From the NCBI RefSeq assembly GCF_003729955.1, contig NZ_RJTX01000001.1, positions 1,674,001 through 1,738,000 of the forward strand: a stretch of 64,000 nucleotides of DNA. The letters are read 5' to 3'. This DNA comes from Chryseobacterium daecheongense (lineage in GTDB: Bacteria; Bacteroidota; Bacteroidia; Flavobacteriales; Weeksellaceae). Shown piece by piece: positions 28,314 through 36,174 of the stretch. The notes under the pieces were generated by a model. That model was given only the letters and a program-made list of their open reading frames with translations. It had not been told where the DNA came from and did no database searches. Every line of letters starts with the position of its first letter. Positions within the stretch are counted from its first letter, which is position 1. Made by a program: the position numbers and the translations under genes.

Positions 28314-28601
28314 CTAGGATTTTTTCTTTATTTCTATTTCTTTTACAAATTCGTATTTCTCTTCCAAAATTGGCTGTTCAGGCCAGAAATCTTTTGGAGA
28401 GCATCCCAAAGCTTTTGATATCAAGTTTAAGCTTTTAATATTGTATTTTGCCGTCTTAGAATGTGCTTCAATATCTGAAATATAACTGGTACTTTTACCA
28501 ATAGCCAAAGAAAGAGAAGTTTGACTAATACCTCTCTGTTCTCTTATTTCTTTCACTTTTGAAATTATATATCGCTCTATTTCGTCTAAAGAATCATGCA
28601 T
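28314..28601 (-). CDS. XRE/Cro-type helix-turn-helix regulator
   Basis: 95 residues from the ATG at 28601 (MHDSLDEIERYIISKVKEIR). The DNA-binding domain covers ~15-72: REQRGISQTSLSLAIGKSTS, then YISDIEA and the recognition context, ending NLISKALGCSPKDFWPE. A TTG-initiated longer form (28625) is less likely. It is convergent with the HD/ATPase gene (66 bases apart) and divergent from the 29 kb small genes, whose promoter carries a palindrome. It is a natural candidate repressor for the island. Confidence 0.88.
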   Translation of the reverse strand: MHDSLDEIERYIISKVKEIREQRGISQTSLSLAIGKSTSYISDIEAHSKTAKYNIKSLNLISKALGCSPKDFWPEQPILEEKYEFVKEIEIKKKS

Positions 28602-28674
28602 AATGACAAAGTGAGTCAAAAACAAAATAAAAAACTAAGGACTATAATCCCGTATATTAAAAATATTATTATAT

Positions 28675-28705
28675 TTGGAAAAGATTACTCATTAGAGTAA
28701 TTTTG
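28675..28705 (+). promoter_or_regulatory. Island promoter with embedded operator palindrome
   Basis: TTG (28675-28677), a 20-base spacer and TAATTTTG (28698-28705) match the Bacteroidota promoter. ATTACTC (28684-28690) and GAGTAAT (28695-28701) form an inverted repeat lying between and into the two elements, the expected place for a repressor site. The adjacent XRE regulator is the likely binder. Confidence 0.6.
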
Positions 28706-28773
28706 CGATACTTCAACGAAATATAGAAGCTATTGCTTAGAATCTTGCTTTTGAAAACTGGTAATTTTTAATA

Positions 28774-28832
28774 GGAACAAGACGATAAGCAGGAAGCTCA
28801 CGACCTAGGCGTGGGCTCTCCTTATCTGTTCC
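28774..28832 (+). other. Structured leader hairpin (possible RNA element)
   Basis: Three nested stems: GGAACA/TGTTCC (28774-28779 with 28827-28832), GATAAG/CTTATC (28784-28789 with 28821-28826) and AGCTCACG/CGTGGGCT (28795-28802 with 28810-28817, one G-U), with a four-base bulge. It lies about 60 bases after the predicted transcript start. Two more inverted repeats follow at 28945-28956 and 28961-28982. No known RNA family was recognised. Confidence 0.45.
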
Positions 28833-29021
28833 AATGGTATACCAGTACCTCAAAAGCGGATATTGTAGAGTTCCATGCCGTTTTTATTTTCATGCTGTTC
28901 TGTTTTCTACAATCATCTTTTCTAGGCCTGCTTTACCCCATAAAGTATCATGATACGGTACAATGGAGTGTACAATCCATTGCGGCTTTAGGGCTTAAAA
29001 AAACACAAATTCTATTATATC
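28833..29021 (+). other. Leader region between island promoter and first small ORF
   Basis: No convincing gene. An open frame through here has odd composition and I treat it as chance. It holds a perfect 12-base palindrome (GTATCATGATAC, 28945-28956) and a CAATGGA/TCCATTG inverted repeat (28961-28967, 28976-28982). Confidence 0.4.
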
Positions 29022-29198
29022 ATGGCTTGTATGGCAGGAAGTTCAGGCGGACTTCCTCCTTTTACGGCCAGTAAAATCGTACAGCAAAAAATACAAATTC
29101 ATGAAAAAAAACAAAACAGACTTTCAGTTTCGGTTTGGGAAATATCGCAGGAAGCATTGCGGCTTACAGCTCATGGAAATCTTTTTTCAACTGAATGA
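29022..29198 (+). CDS. Small hypothetical ORF, possibly the 5' part of a split gene
   Basis: 58 residues, MACMAGSSGGLPPFTASKIV... through SVWEISQEALRLTAHGNLFS. Composition is protein-like, with a helical second half, but no family is recognised. It overlaps the next ORF by 26 bases, and the overlap contains a run of six T. Removing one T would join both into a single frame of about 200 codons. It could therefore be a frameshifted gene, a programmed slip, or two coupled genes. Confidence 0.45.
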   Translation: MACMAGSSGGLPPFTASKIVQQKIQIHEKKQNRLSVSVWEISQEALRLTAHGNLFSTE

Positions 29199-29625
29199 AC
29201 TGTCAACATCTAAAGAACAGCTAAACAGCATTATGAACTATGCTGTCAAAAGAAATAGCCGGATAAAAGAAGATCCGTCCGTCATTTTTCATTTCCACCG
29301 GGCCATACAGTCATTCATCCGTGCAGGATATCTCCTCACATTGCAGGAAAGGAAAAAGACCATCAATACTCAGCTGGAAGAAGTTTCTCCGCTGGTTCTT
29401 GGCTTGCTTTCGGAGAAAGAATACCAACATCCGCTGTTAGTGTTTAAAAAAGCATTCAAAGAATACAGCATCAAGGAATTTGAGTATTTTATTTCCGGGA
29501 TGGTCTATTTCTCACTGGGAATTCATAACAACCTACCGGAAAGGAATATGATAAGTCCATATATTCATCTGACCAAAATGCTGGATGCAGGATATCTCAT
29601 TATTGAAAGAAAGGAGAAAAAATAA
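29173..29625 (+). CDS. Hypothetical protein in the island
   Basis: 150 residues from the ATG at 29173 (MEIFFQLNELSTSKEQLNSI). A longer in-frame start at 29101 would overlap the 58-residue ORF completely, and its first 24 residues are very basic and unconvincing. The protein is predicted soluble and largely helical, with segments FHFHRAIQSFIRAGYLLTLQ and FEYFISGMVYFSLGIHNNLP. Not recognised. A strong terminator follows at 29707-29748. Confidence 0.6.
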   Translation: MEIFFQLNELSTSKEQLNSIMNYAVKRNSRIKEDPSVIFHFHRAIQSFIRAGYLLTLQERKKTINTQLEEVSPLVLGLLSEKEYQHPLLVFKKAFKEYSIKEFEYFISGMVYFSLGIHNNLPERNMISPYIHLTKMLDAGYLIIERKEKK

Positions 29626-29706
29626 AAATAAACTGCTCTACTCTACCCATCTTAAATTAGCTTTTCATCACAACAAGTTTATTATTGACATTTCATTGCA
29701 AACACT

Positions 29707-29748
29707 ATTGCGGGAAACAAAATACGTTCGTATTTTATTTCCCGCAAT
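29707..29748. terminator. Very long hairpin at the island's right edge
   Basis: A 20-bp stem with one mismatch (29707-29726 with 29729-29748) with GCGGGAAA at its base and a tiny loop. It would terminate transcription from both sides and marks the apparent return to ordinary chromosomal genes. Confidence 0.75.
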
Positions 29749-29784
29749 TTGCATAAGACTAAAAAAATAAAAACCCATTAACTC

Positions 29785-30240
29785 ATGATTAAATTATATA
29801 CTCTAATAGCAACATTACTTCTATTCTTCCTCAGCTGTACGAAAAATGATATAAAATACAGTGTAGGTCAGGAATGGAAATACAAAACCCGCTCAACGGA
29901 AAAAGGTTCTACCCTTAAAATTTTAAAGATTGAAGAATATCCCAATACAGGAAAGGTTATACATATCTCAGTAAGCGGATTAAAGATTAAAAGCCCTGAA
30001 AGTCCTGACGGCTTTGCCAACCAGCTAAGTCACATTCCCATTTCCGAAGAAGCATTAAACAAAAGCGTAACCAAGCTACAAAATGAAACCCGCAAAATGC
30101 CCGATTCCCTTGAAATGGACGGATATTCTTATTGGAAAAAAGAGTTTGACAATGGAAACGCCGGAATATTTTCCATTCCTGTTTCTGAGATTGTAAGCCT
30201 GATGGAAGAATCTATTGTTACAGGAAACTATACTAAGTAA
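29785..30240 (+). CDS. Hypothetical lipoprotein
   Basis: 151 residues with a lipoprotein signal peptide: MIKLYTLIATLLLFFLSC, the Cys at 18 being the lipidation site. The mature part, CTKNDIKYSVGQEWKYKTR..., is a small soluble domain without a recognised family. Its C-terminus (IPVSEIVSLMEESI) is helical. It is followed 30 bases later by the DUF2461 gene on the same strand, so the two could be co-transcribed. Confidence 0.75.
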   Translation: MIKLYTLIATLLLFFLSCTKNDIKYSVGQEWKYKTRSTEKGSTLKILKIEEYPNTGKVIHISVSGLKIKSPESPDGFANQLSHIPISEEALNKSVTKLQNETRKMPDSLEMDGYSYWKKEFDNGNAGIFSIPVSEIVSLMEESIVTGNYTK

Positions 30241-30270
30241 AACTAATCTATCTTTGCTAAAAATCCATCC

Positions 30271-30930
30271 ATGAAAAAAACCTTTGAATTCCTTAAACAA
30301 TTACAACAAAACAACAACCGTGAGTGGTTTGCCCAGCATAAAGCAGAATATGATGCGGTGGTAAAAGAAAACAAAACATTTTTCAATCAGGTGTATACCG
30401 AGCTTCAGGAACATGACAACCTAAAAGGAATTCATATTTTCAGAATTTACAGGGATGTCCGCTTTTCTAAGGACCAGACTCCCTACAAAACGAATTTCGG
30501 AGTGGGATATTCCCGTTCAAAACCGATGCTGAGAGGAGGATATTATATTCAGATCGAACCCGGCAACAGCTTTGTAGGAGGCGGATTCTGGGGACCGGAT
30601 GCCAAAGACCTGCTCCGTATCCGTAAAGAATTTGAAAACAGTACGGCGGAAATTGAAAAGATTACTTCAGATAAAACATTCGTACAATATTTTAAAGAGA
30701 TTAAAGGAGATAGCGTAAAAACCGCCCCAAGAGGTTTTGATAAAGATCATCCCGCCATAGACCTGATCAGAAAGAAACAATATGTAGTCATGAGAAAATT
30801 CACTGATAAGGAGGTTCTATCCGATGATTTTCAGAAAGAAGCCATTCTCACCTTATTAGCCATGCGTCCTTTTTTTGATTATATGAGCGAAGTGCTTACT
30901 ACAGATTTGAATGGGGAATCTTTATTTTAA
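30271..30930 (+). CDS. DUF2461 domain-containing protein
   Basis: 219 residues, cytosolic. FEFLKQLQQNNNREWFAQHK at the N-terminus, FRIYRDVRFSKDQTPYKTNF, and GGYYIQIEPGNSFVGGGFW are the signature of the DUF2461/TIGR02453 family, widespread and uncharacterised. Length is typical. There is no clue to function from neighbours, which are unrelated single genes. Confidence 0.88.
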   Translation: MKKTFEFLKQLQQNNNREWFAQHKAEYDAVVKENKTFFNQVYTELQEHDNLKGIHIFRIYRDVRFSKDQTPYKTNFGVGYSRSKPMLRGGYYIQIEPGNSFVGGGFWGPDAKDLLRIRKEFENSTAEIEKITSDKTFVQYFKEIKGDSVKTAPRGFDKDHPAIDLIRKKQYVVMRKFTDKEVLSDDFQKEAILTLLAMRPFFDYMSEVLTTDLNGESLF

Positions 30931-31032
30931 AATGTAAAGAAGACTGTTTGAAAATTTTCTTCCGCATATAAATCCGGCTACTATTTTATTTAATTTTATA
31001 CACCGAATCATTAAAAACAAAATATTAAGTTC

Positions 31033-31548
31033 ATGAATCTAAAAAAACTAATCACCCACACCGTTCAATACAACAACTGGGTGGTCAATAAGTATCTTGA
31101 CTGGCTTTCGACAAAGTCTGACGAACAGCTTAACCAGGAAGTCATTTCAAGTTTCCCGACTATTTTGGCCACATTACATCACATCTGGCAAACTCAGGAA
31201 TACTGGTGGAGCCATATTGCAGAAAATAATGATTTTAATTTTGCCGAAATTTCAGAGAAAACAACCAAAGATGAAATTTTCTCAGGAATAAAAAACAACT
31301 CGGAAAAGCTTGTAAAATATGTGGAAAGCCTTTCTGAAGAAGACCTGGCAAAAAACGTAAAAATAGAATCGCAATGGTTTCAATGTGATTTTTCCAAGTA
31401 TGAGTACATTCAGCATATCGTGATGCACGGAACATATCACCGGGGACAGATTGTAACCATGGGACGAAATGTAGGGATAACCGATGCTCCAATGACGGAT
31501 TATAATTTCTGGAACATCTATAAAGACGCAGATGTAGCAGTCAGCTAA
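31033..31548 (+). CDS. DinB-family four-helix-bundle protein
   Basis: 171 residues. The DinB/YfiT fold is indicated by TVQYNNWVVNKYLDWLS, LHHIWQTQEYWWSHI and IQHIVMHGTYHRGQIVTMGR. The three His residues at about 50, 132 and 136 are the expected metal ligands. Members include thiol transferases and damage-inducible proteins (unrelated to the DinB polymerase), but the substrate cannot be read from sequence. Terminator at 31571-31594. Confidence 0.85.
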   Translation: MNLKKLITHTVQYNNWVVNKYLDWLSTKSDEQLNQEVISSFPTILATLHHIWQTQEYWWSHIAENNDFNFAEISEKTTKDEIFSGIKNNSEKLVKYVESLSEEDLAKNVKIESQWFQCDFSKYEYIQHIVMHGTYHRGQIVTMGRNVGITDAPMTDYNFWNIYKDADVAVS

Positions 31549-31569
31549 AATAAATATGAATAAATATTA

Positions 31570-31598
31570 CAACCGTTCTATTGCTAGAGCGGTTTTTA
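31570..31598 (+). terminator. Terminator after the DinB-family gene
   Basis: AACCGTTCT (31571-31579) pairs with AGAGCGGTT (31586-31594), one G-U pair, then T residues. Confidence 0.75.
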
Positions 31599-31729
31599 TT
31601 TTATACCCATCAGTGAGTTTTAATGATAAGAAAATACTACAAAAGGGTAATTGATCAATAACCTTAGGTAAGCTAACTTTGATATGTTTCAAAGCTCTAA
31701 AAATTCATTAACCATAAATAAAACTCAAT

Positions 31730-32530
31730 ATGTTATCCAATACCGGAACCGTTTCATTTTACCTGTACTTATTCTTTGTAGTAATAGGTTTACTCTCCAT
31801 TTTCGTAGCGTATAGTCTCCTAAAAAAAGGAAATATGGAGCCTGATAAACTGGATAAGTTTTTTGATTACTTTAAATGGGTCATCATCACTCTCGCCGTC
31901 AGTACAGTTACTTTAATTGTGAGCGACCTCTTTAAAGAAAGGGATCAGGATATTAAAGAACTTGAATATTTTGATAAGTACGTAAATGACGTTAAAAACG
32001 AAGATCGCCCATTGGTGAGGCTCCAGCTCGCAAAATACTTGTCCATAGTTGCCCCAAGCGGCGAAATGAAAAAATCCTGGACGAATTATTATCAAACCAT
32101 CAAACAGGAATATGATGAGTATATAAAGGCACAGAGCAGCTTAAAGCAAGACACTGCAATCGTGAATCCCACTCCGTCGCAAATGAAGAAAATTGAAGAA
32201 AATCAGAGAAAGGTGGATCTGTTTGAAACTCCCCTATCAAGCACTACTAATGAGAATAATTCAGAATGGTTTATTATAGCAGGAGGTAATGAAAATATAG
32301 ACGATGCCAACAGTAAACTTGAAAAAGCAACCAAGATCAATCATAACTCCAGTATCATTAAGAAGGGTAATTCTTACAGAACCGTACTTATGGGATATAA
32401 TTCCAAGCTTGAAGCTGAATCCCAGTTACAGCTCGTTAAGAAGCAAATTAATCCAACCTCATATATTGTCAGAAAATTTCTCTGGTGCAATGCGATTGAA
32501 AAAAATGATGAATGTTTAGTCTGTAAATAA
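31730..32530 (+). CDS. Membrane protein with C-terminal SPOR-like domain
   Basis: 266 residues. Two membrane helices lie at ~8-30 and ~48-67, followed by a charged, helical stalk. The last ~90 residues (EWFIIAGGNENIDDANSKLE..., then SYRTVLMGYNSKLEAESQLQ) resemble a SPOR domain, the fold that binds denuded septal peptidoglycan. This suggests an envelope role, possibly at division sites. The final stretch has three Cys residues (WCNAIEKNDECLVCK). Family assignment is moderate; there is no operon context. Confidence 0.6.
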   Translation: MLSNTGTVSFYLYLFFVVIGLLSIFVAYSLLKKGNMEPDKLDKFFDYFKWVIITLAVSTVTLIVSDLFKERDQDIKELEYFDKYVNDVKNEDRPLVRLQLAKYLSIVAPSGEMKKSWTNYYQTIKQEYDEYIKAQSSLKQDTAIVNPTPSQMKKIEENQRKVDLFETPLSSTTNENNSEWFIIAGGNENIDDANSKLEKATKINHNSSIIKKGNSYRTVLMGYNSKLEAESQLQLVKKQINPTSYIVRKFLWCNAIEKNDECLVCK

Positions 32531-32552
32531 AATGTAAGCTTCTATTATACCG

Positions 32553-32584
32553 AAAACCGCTCTGGAAACAGAACGGTTTTTTTT
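32553..32584 (+). terminator. Terminator after the SPOR-like gene
   Basis: AAAACCGCTCTG (32553-32564) pairs with CAGAACGGTTTT (32569-32580), one mismatch, then T residues. Confidence 0.75.
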
Positions 32585-32606
32585 ATATTCGTATAAAATT
32601 TCATGA

Positions 32607-33323
32607 ATGAAAAATCTTCTTCTTGTTTTAATTCTCATTCACTCTGTTCTTTATTCACAAAATAAAGAGATTACAGGGATTTACAAAGAGGGTTTGATAG
32701 GAAATCTAAACTCTTACAGAAATTATATTGAGCTTAAATCTGATTCTACATTTATCTATAATAATTTAGGGAGAGAATATTATGGGAAATGGGAGCTTTC
32801 CCAAAACAAAATTCTATTAAACCCAAAAATTAAAAAAGAGTTTGCTAAAGTAAGAATGAAGGAATCTTTTAAAACTGATTCTGATTCTATAACCATTACA
32901 ATTAATCATATTCCTAAGTACAGCTCCGGGTCAAAAAGTACAACCTTTCAAATGGCTACTGTTTATTTTGATAAGAAAAATGATTATATCCATATTTCCA
33001 AAACTCCCCTATCCACTTGTGCATGGGGTCCACCTGTAAGAAAACAAAAAATCCTCAACAGCAATCATTCTGTAACCATTTCAAAAAAAGATTTTTCACA
33101 AATTGGTTTTATGACCCATAATTTAAACGATTATATTGTTTTTACCAAAAGTAATCCGAATTCGAATGTTTTTGAATTTGAAATAGAAGATATTCCGTAC
33201 GATGAAGATATCATCAAAGATGAGTTTTTTATTCTGGACGGAAAATCCTTATACTATCCAAGCAAAAAGGGTAAAAAAGATGTAATGAGAACTCCTTTGG
33301 TTAAAGTGAAAAAAACCAATTAA
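32607..33323 (+). CDS. Hypothetical exported protein
   Basis: 238 residues with signal peptide MKNLLLVLILIHSVLYSQ. The mature part starts NKEITGIYKEGLIGNLNSYR with a following SDSTFIYNNLGREYYGKWEL, a lipocalin-like or DUF-type beta pattern common in Bacteroidota (tests of the form 'new length versus threshold' are not visible here). No catalytic motif is seen. The next gene starts one base after its stop codon, suggesting coupled translation with the RibD-C gene, but a functional link is not obvious. Confidence 0.7.
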   Translation: MKNLLLVLILIHSVLYSQNKEITGIYKEGLIGNLNSYRNYIELKSDSTFIYNNLGREYYGKWELSQNKILLNPKIKKEFAKVRMKESFKTDSDSITITINHIPKYSSGSKSTTFQMATVYFDKKNDYIHISKTPLSTCAWGPPVRKQKILNSNHSVTISKKDFSQIGFMTHNLNDYIVFTKSNPNSNVFEFEIEDIPYDEDIIKDEFFILDGKSLYYPSKKGKKDVMRTPLVKVKKTN

Positions 33324-33324
33324 A

Positions 33325-33870
33325 ATGAAAAAAATAATCCTGGACCTCGCCGTAACCTTAGATGGATTTATAGAAGGCCCCAATGGGGAAATCGACTGGT
33401 GCATCATGGATGATGATATGGACTTTGAGGGTTTCTTATCTTCTATTGATACCATTTTCTATGGAAGAGTAAGTTATGATATGTGGGGAAACTATCAACC
33501 GGAGGAAAATGCAAGTCCCGAAGAGCAAAATCTTTGGAAGGCCGTTCATGCAAAAAATAAATATGTGTTTTCCAGCCGGAAAAGAGAAGACAAAAATGCA
33601 GTTTTTGTTGATTCCGATATTGCAAGTGCTGTTGCAGAGATTAAAAAACAGGACGGAAAAGACATCTGGCTGTATGGCGGAGCAAGCCTAATCAAAACAT
33701 TCATTGATCTGAATCTCATTGATGTCTACAGGATTTCCGTTCATCCGATTGCCTTAGGAAAAGGAAAACCTTTGTTTGAGGACCTGAAAGACCGATTGAA
33801 CTTACAATTAATAAAAACAAACATCTTTAAATCGGGAGTAGTTCAATTGATTTATGAACCGGTAAAATAG
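33325..33870 (+). CDS. Dihydrofolate reductase-like protein, RibD C-terminal domain family
   Basis: 181 residues. [39 protein letters not shown] and [20 protein letters not shown] match the RibD-C/DHFR-like reductases (YyaP/YwjB type) that bind NADPH. The true substrate is unknown in most members. It sits between an exported protein and a DUF2200 gene, 5 bases before the latter, so these two form a small operon. Confidence 0.88.
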   Translation: MKKIILDLAVTLDGFIEGPNGEIDWCIMDDDMDFEGFLSSIDTIFYGRVSYDMWGNYQPEENASPEEQNLWKAVHAKNKYVFSSRKREDKNAVFVDSDIASAVAEIKKQDGKDIWLYGGASLIKTFIDLNLIDVYRISVHPIALGKGKPLFEDLKDRLNLQLIKTNIFKSGVVQLIYEPVK

Positions 33871-33875
33871 AAGCC

Positions 33876-34235
33876 ATGCAAAATAAAAATTACGAGCGAG
33901 TTTATAAAATGTCATTTGCCGGAGTTTATCCGCATTATATTGAAAAAGCCGAGAAGAAAGGACGCACCAAGGAAGAAGTACATGAAATTATATTTTGGCT
34001 CACAGGTTATGATGAGAAAAGCTTTCGGGAAATTCTGGAGAATAAAACCGATTTCCGCACCTTTTTTGAGCAGGCACCTCAGATCAATCCTAATGCTGCA
34101 TTAATCAAAGGGGTAATTTGCGGATACCGTGTAGAAGATATCGAAGATGAACTCATGAGAAATATCCGTTACCTCGATAAGCTAATTGATGAATTGGCAA
34201 AAGGAAAGGCAATGGATAAGATATTAAGAAAATAA
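33876..34235 (+). CDS. DUF2200 family protein
   Basis: 119 residues, cytosolic. [37 protein letters not shown] and [20 protein letters not shown] match the DUF2200 family completely and at full length. Function unknown. It starts 5 bases after the RibD-C gene. Confidence 0.9.
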   Translation: MQNKNYERVYKMSFAGVYPHYIEKAEKKGRTKEEVHEIIFWLTGYDEKSFREILENKTDFRTFFEQAPQINPNAALIKGVICGYRVEDIEDELMRNIRYLDKLIDELAKGKAMDKILRK

Positions 34236-34258
34236 CCATTGAAAATTATTTAAAGCAT

Positions 34259-35005
34259 ATGAAACAATTCATCATAATTTTATCTCTTTTTGCATCACTA
34301 AATATTTACAGTCAAATGTCTGATGCCATCAAATTATCTGATTTTAAACTTTGTGAATTAACAATAGATGATTTAAAGAAAAGAGATCCGGAATTAAAGC
34401 AGGTGAAAATTGAAGAGATGAATTTATGTTCTGACGGTTTTGTTCAGGATAGCAGATTTGACAATAGAATTGGATATGAAAGCAAATTATATCCTGGTGT
34501 AATTTTTCAAAAATATCAATCGGATTTAAATATTATTGCAAAAATTCATCTGACAAAAGATTTTGAAGGTTACTTACCCGACGGAAATTATGTAGACATG
34601 AAAACCCTAAAGACAAGTGACATCCTGAAAAAGTATAATAACTTAAACAAATGGACCTCAAAAGGGTGTTCCGACTATTGGGGAATTAACAAGGATAAGC
34701 AGTTGTACTTTTATGTCAAAATCAATAAAAGCAAAAAACCGCAATACCCCATTGATGAAAAATATTACTTAGAGCAGTTAGTTGATGGAATTGACATCAT
34801 TAGTGATTGCTACTCTTATTATGAAAATAATACTGGAGAAATTAAACCTCTTTATATTTTAGATGGAAAAGAAATATCAGAAGAAATACTTAAAGCCCTG
34901 AAACCAGAAAACATAAAATCTGTAAATATTTTAAAAGACAAAAATGCAGTGAATAAATATGGTGAAAAAGGGAAAAATGGAGTGGTTGAAATCTTCCTCA
35001 AATAA
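34259..35005 (+). CDS. Exported protein with a stand-alone TonB-plug-like C-terminus
   Basis: 248 residues with signal peptide MKQFIIILSLFASLNIYSQ. The first ~190 mature residues are unassigned. The end, LYILDGKEISEEI...LKPENIKSVNILKDKNAVNKYG + EKGKNGVVEI, has the exact pattern of the plug-domain strand set of SusC-type receptors (Y-x-x-D-G, I-x-S-hydrophobic-x-hydrophobic-L-K-D, Y-G-x-K-x-x-N-G-V-V) without any barrel. Such orphan plugs are known at the ends of other Bacteroidota envelope proteins; they may bind partner proteins. Terminator at 35011-35038. Confidence 0.75.
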   Translation: MKQFIIILSLFASLNIYSQMSDAIKLSDFKLCELTIDDLKKRDPELKQVKIEEMNLCSDGFVQDSRFDNRIGYESKLYPGVIFQKYQSDLNIIAKIHLTKDFEGYLPDGNYVDMKTLKTSDILKKYNNLNKWTSKGCSDYWGINKDKQLYFYVKINKSKKPQYPIDEKYYLEQLVDGIDIISDCYSYYENNTGEIKPLYILDGKEISEEILKALKPENIKSVNILKDKNAVNKYGEKGKNGVVEIFLK

Positions 35006-35010
35006 AAAAT

Positions 35011-35040
35011 AAAAACGCTCTAAAACCAGAGCGTTTTTTT
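35011..35040 (+). terminator. Terminator before the FMN riboswitch
   Basis: AAAAACGCTCT (35011-35021) pairs perfectly with AGAGCGTTTTT (35028-35038). Confidence 0.8.
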
Positions 35041-35164
35041 ATTTTCCAACTATGAATCTCTTCCCTATCTCAAAAAACTTTCCGAAATTAGCAGTCTGTG
35101 CGTTAAATCATATCCAATGAAATAAAAAATTTAATTACAACAAACAGCAAAACTTAGAATAAGT

Positions 35165-35285
35165 TTTCTTCGGGGCAGGGTGAAATTCCCTACCGGCGGT
35201 TACAGTCCGCGACTCCTTTCATTTGAAGGGACTGATTTGGTGAAATTCCAAAACCGACAGTTACAGTCTGGATGGGAGAAGAAAA
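35165..35285 (+). ncRNA. FMN riboswitch (RFN element)
   Basis: All RFN hallmarks are in order: GGGGCAGGGTGAAATTCCC, TACCGGCGGTTACAGTCCGC, a variable P-stem (CTCCTTTCATTTGAAGGGA), TGGTGAAATTCCA, AACCGACAGTTACAGTC and GGATGGGAGAAG. The closing stem is TTTTCTT (35165-35171) with AAGAAAA (35279-35285). It precedes ribB by about 95 bases and should shut it off when FMN is abundant, by either termination or blocking translation; no clear terminator stem with a T run was found before the start codon. Confidence 0.95.
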
Positions 35286-35380
35286 TGAAACAATCGGTAA
35301 GGCTATTTCGATAGGCTTGCTGTATTGTATTTCATTTCCATGTACCGAAGAGCTATTTAACTTTAAAAAGTAAATACAGC

Positions 35381-36031
35381 ATGGAAACATTATTAGAAAA
35401 ATTCGGAGTTACTTCCACAGAACGTGTAGAAAATGCACTTCTGAAACTACAACAAGGCAAAGGTATTATTCTAGTGGATGATGAAAACCGTGAAAACGAG
35501 GGCGACATCATCTTTCCCGCCTCCACCATCACAGAACAGGACATGGCACTTCTGATCCGCGAATGCAGCGGAATTGTCTGCCTATGCATTTCTGAAGAAA
35601 AAAGCAGGCATCTTAATCTTCGTCCGATGGTAGAAAACAATACCAGCAAAAACCAAACGGCATTCACTATTTCCATTGAAGCTAAAGAAGGGGTTTCTTC
35701 AGGAGTTTCAGCGAAAGACCGTGTAACAACCATCAAAGCGGCAACGGCCCAATCTGCACGGGCGGAAGATATTGCGAGTCCGGGACATATCTTCCCTTTA
35801 ATTGCCAGAAAAGACGGTGTTTTTGAGCGAAGAGGACATACAGAAGGAAGCGTAGATCTGGTAAAGCTGGCCCGTCTTGGAGAAGATGCGGTACTTTGTG
35901 AACTGACCAATGAAGACGGTTCTATGGCACGACTTCCCGAAATCATAACTTTTGCGGAAAAAAAACAGATGAGTGTTGTCACCATTGAAGATATTTACTC
36001 TTATCGTAAAATGATGATCAGCCAAAACTAA
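35381..36031 (+). CDS. ribB: 3,4-Dihydroxy-2-butanone-4-phosphate synthase
   Basis: 216 residues, the length of the single-domain enzyme (no GTP cyclohydrolase II fusion, which is unusual for flavobacteria, where the ribBA fusion is also found elsewhere). It converts ribulose 5-phosphate to the four-carbon unit of riboflavin. Motifs: [40 protein letters not shown] and [15 protein letters not shown]. It is controlled by the FMN riboswitch immediately upstream and ends at a terminator (36058-36082). Confidence 0.96.
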   Translation: METLLEKFGVTSTERVENALLKLQQGKGIILVDDENRENEGDIIFPASTITEQDMALLIRECSGIVCLCISEEKSRHLNLRPMVENNTSKNQTAFTISIEAKEGVSSGVSAKDRVTTIKAATAQSARAEDIASPGHIFPLIARKDGVFERRGHTEGSVDLVKLARLGEDAVLCELTNEDGSMARLPEIITFAEKKQMSVVTIEDIYSYRKMMISQN

Positions 36032-36057
36032 ACAATAACATTTAGCGCACAGATTAT

Positions 36058-36088
36058 TGCCGTTCAACAGAAATGAACGGCATTTTTT
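36058..36088 (+). terminator. ribB terminator
   Basis: TGCCGTTCA (36058-36066) pairs with TGAACGGCA (36074-36082), then six T. Confidence 0.85.
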
Positions 36089-36174
36089 ATCAGATCTGTA
36101 ATGAAAATCATCTATAATTAAAAATATTTCCCTACTTGAGCACAATATTGTTATCTTTAGAAAAAATATATTCC

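Noticed and set aside
28811..29074. 87-codon ORF upstream of the island small genes
   Set aside because: Odd composition rich in Phe, Ser and Tyr, with multiple inverted repeats inside; it looks like chance reading through structured leader sequence.
35353..35985. 210-codon ORF opposite ribB
   Set aside because: Ser/Arg-rich antisense shadow of a well-supported ribB frame.
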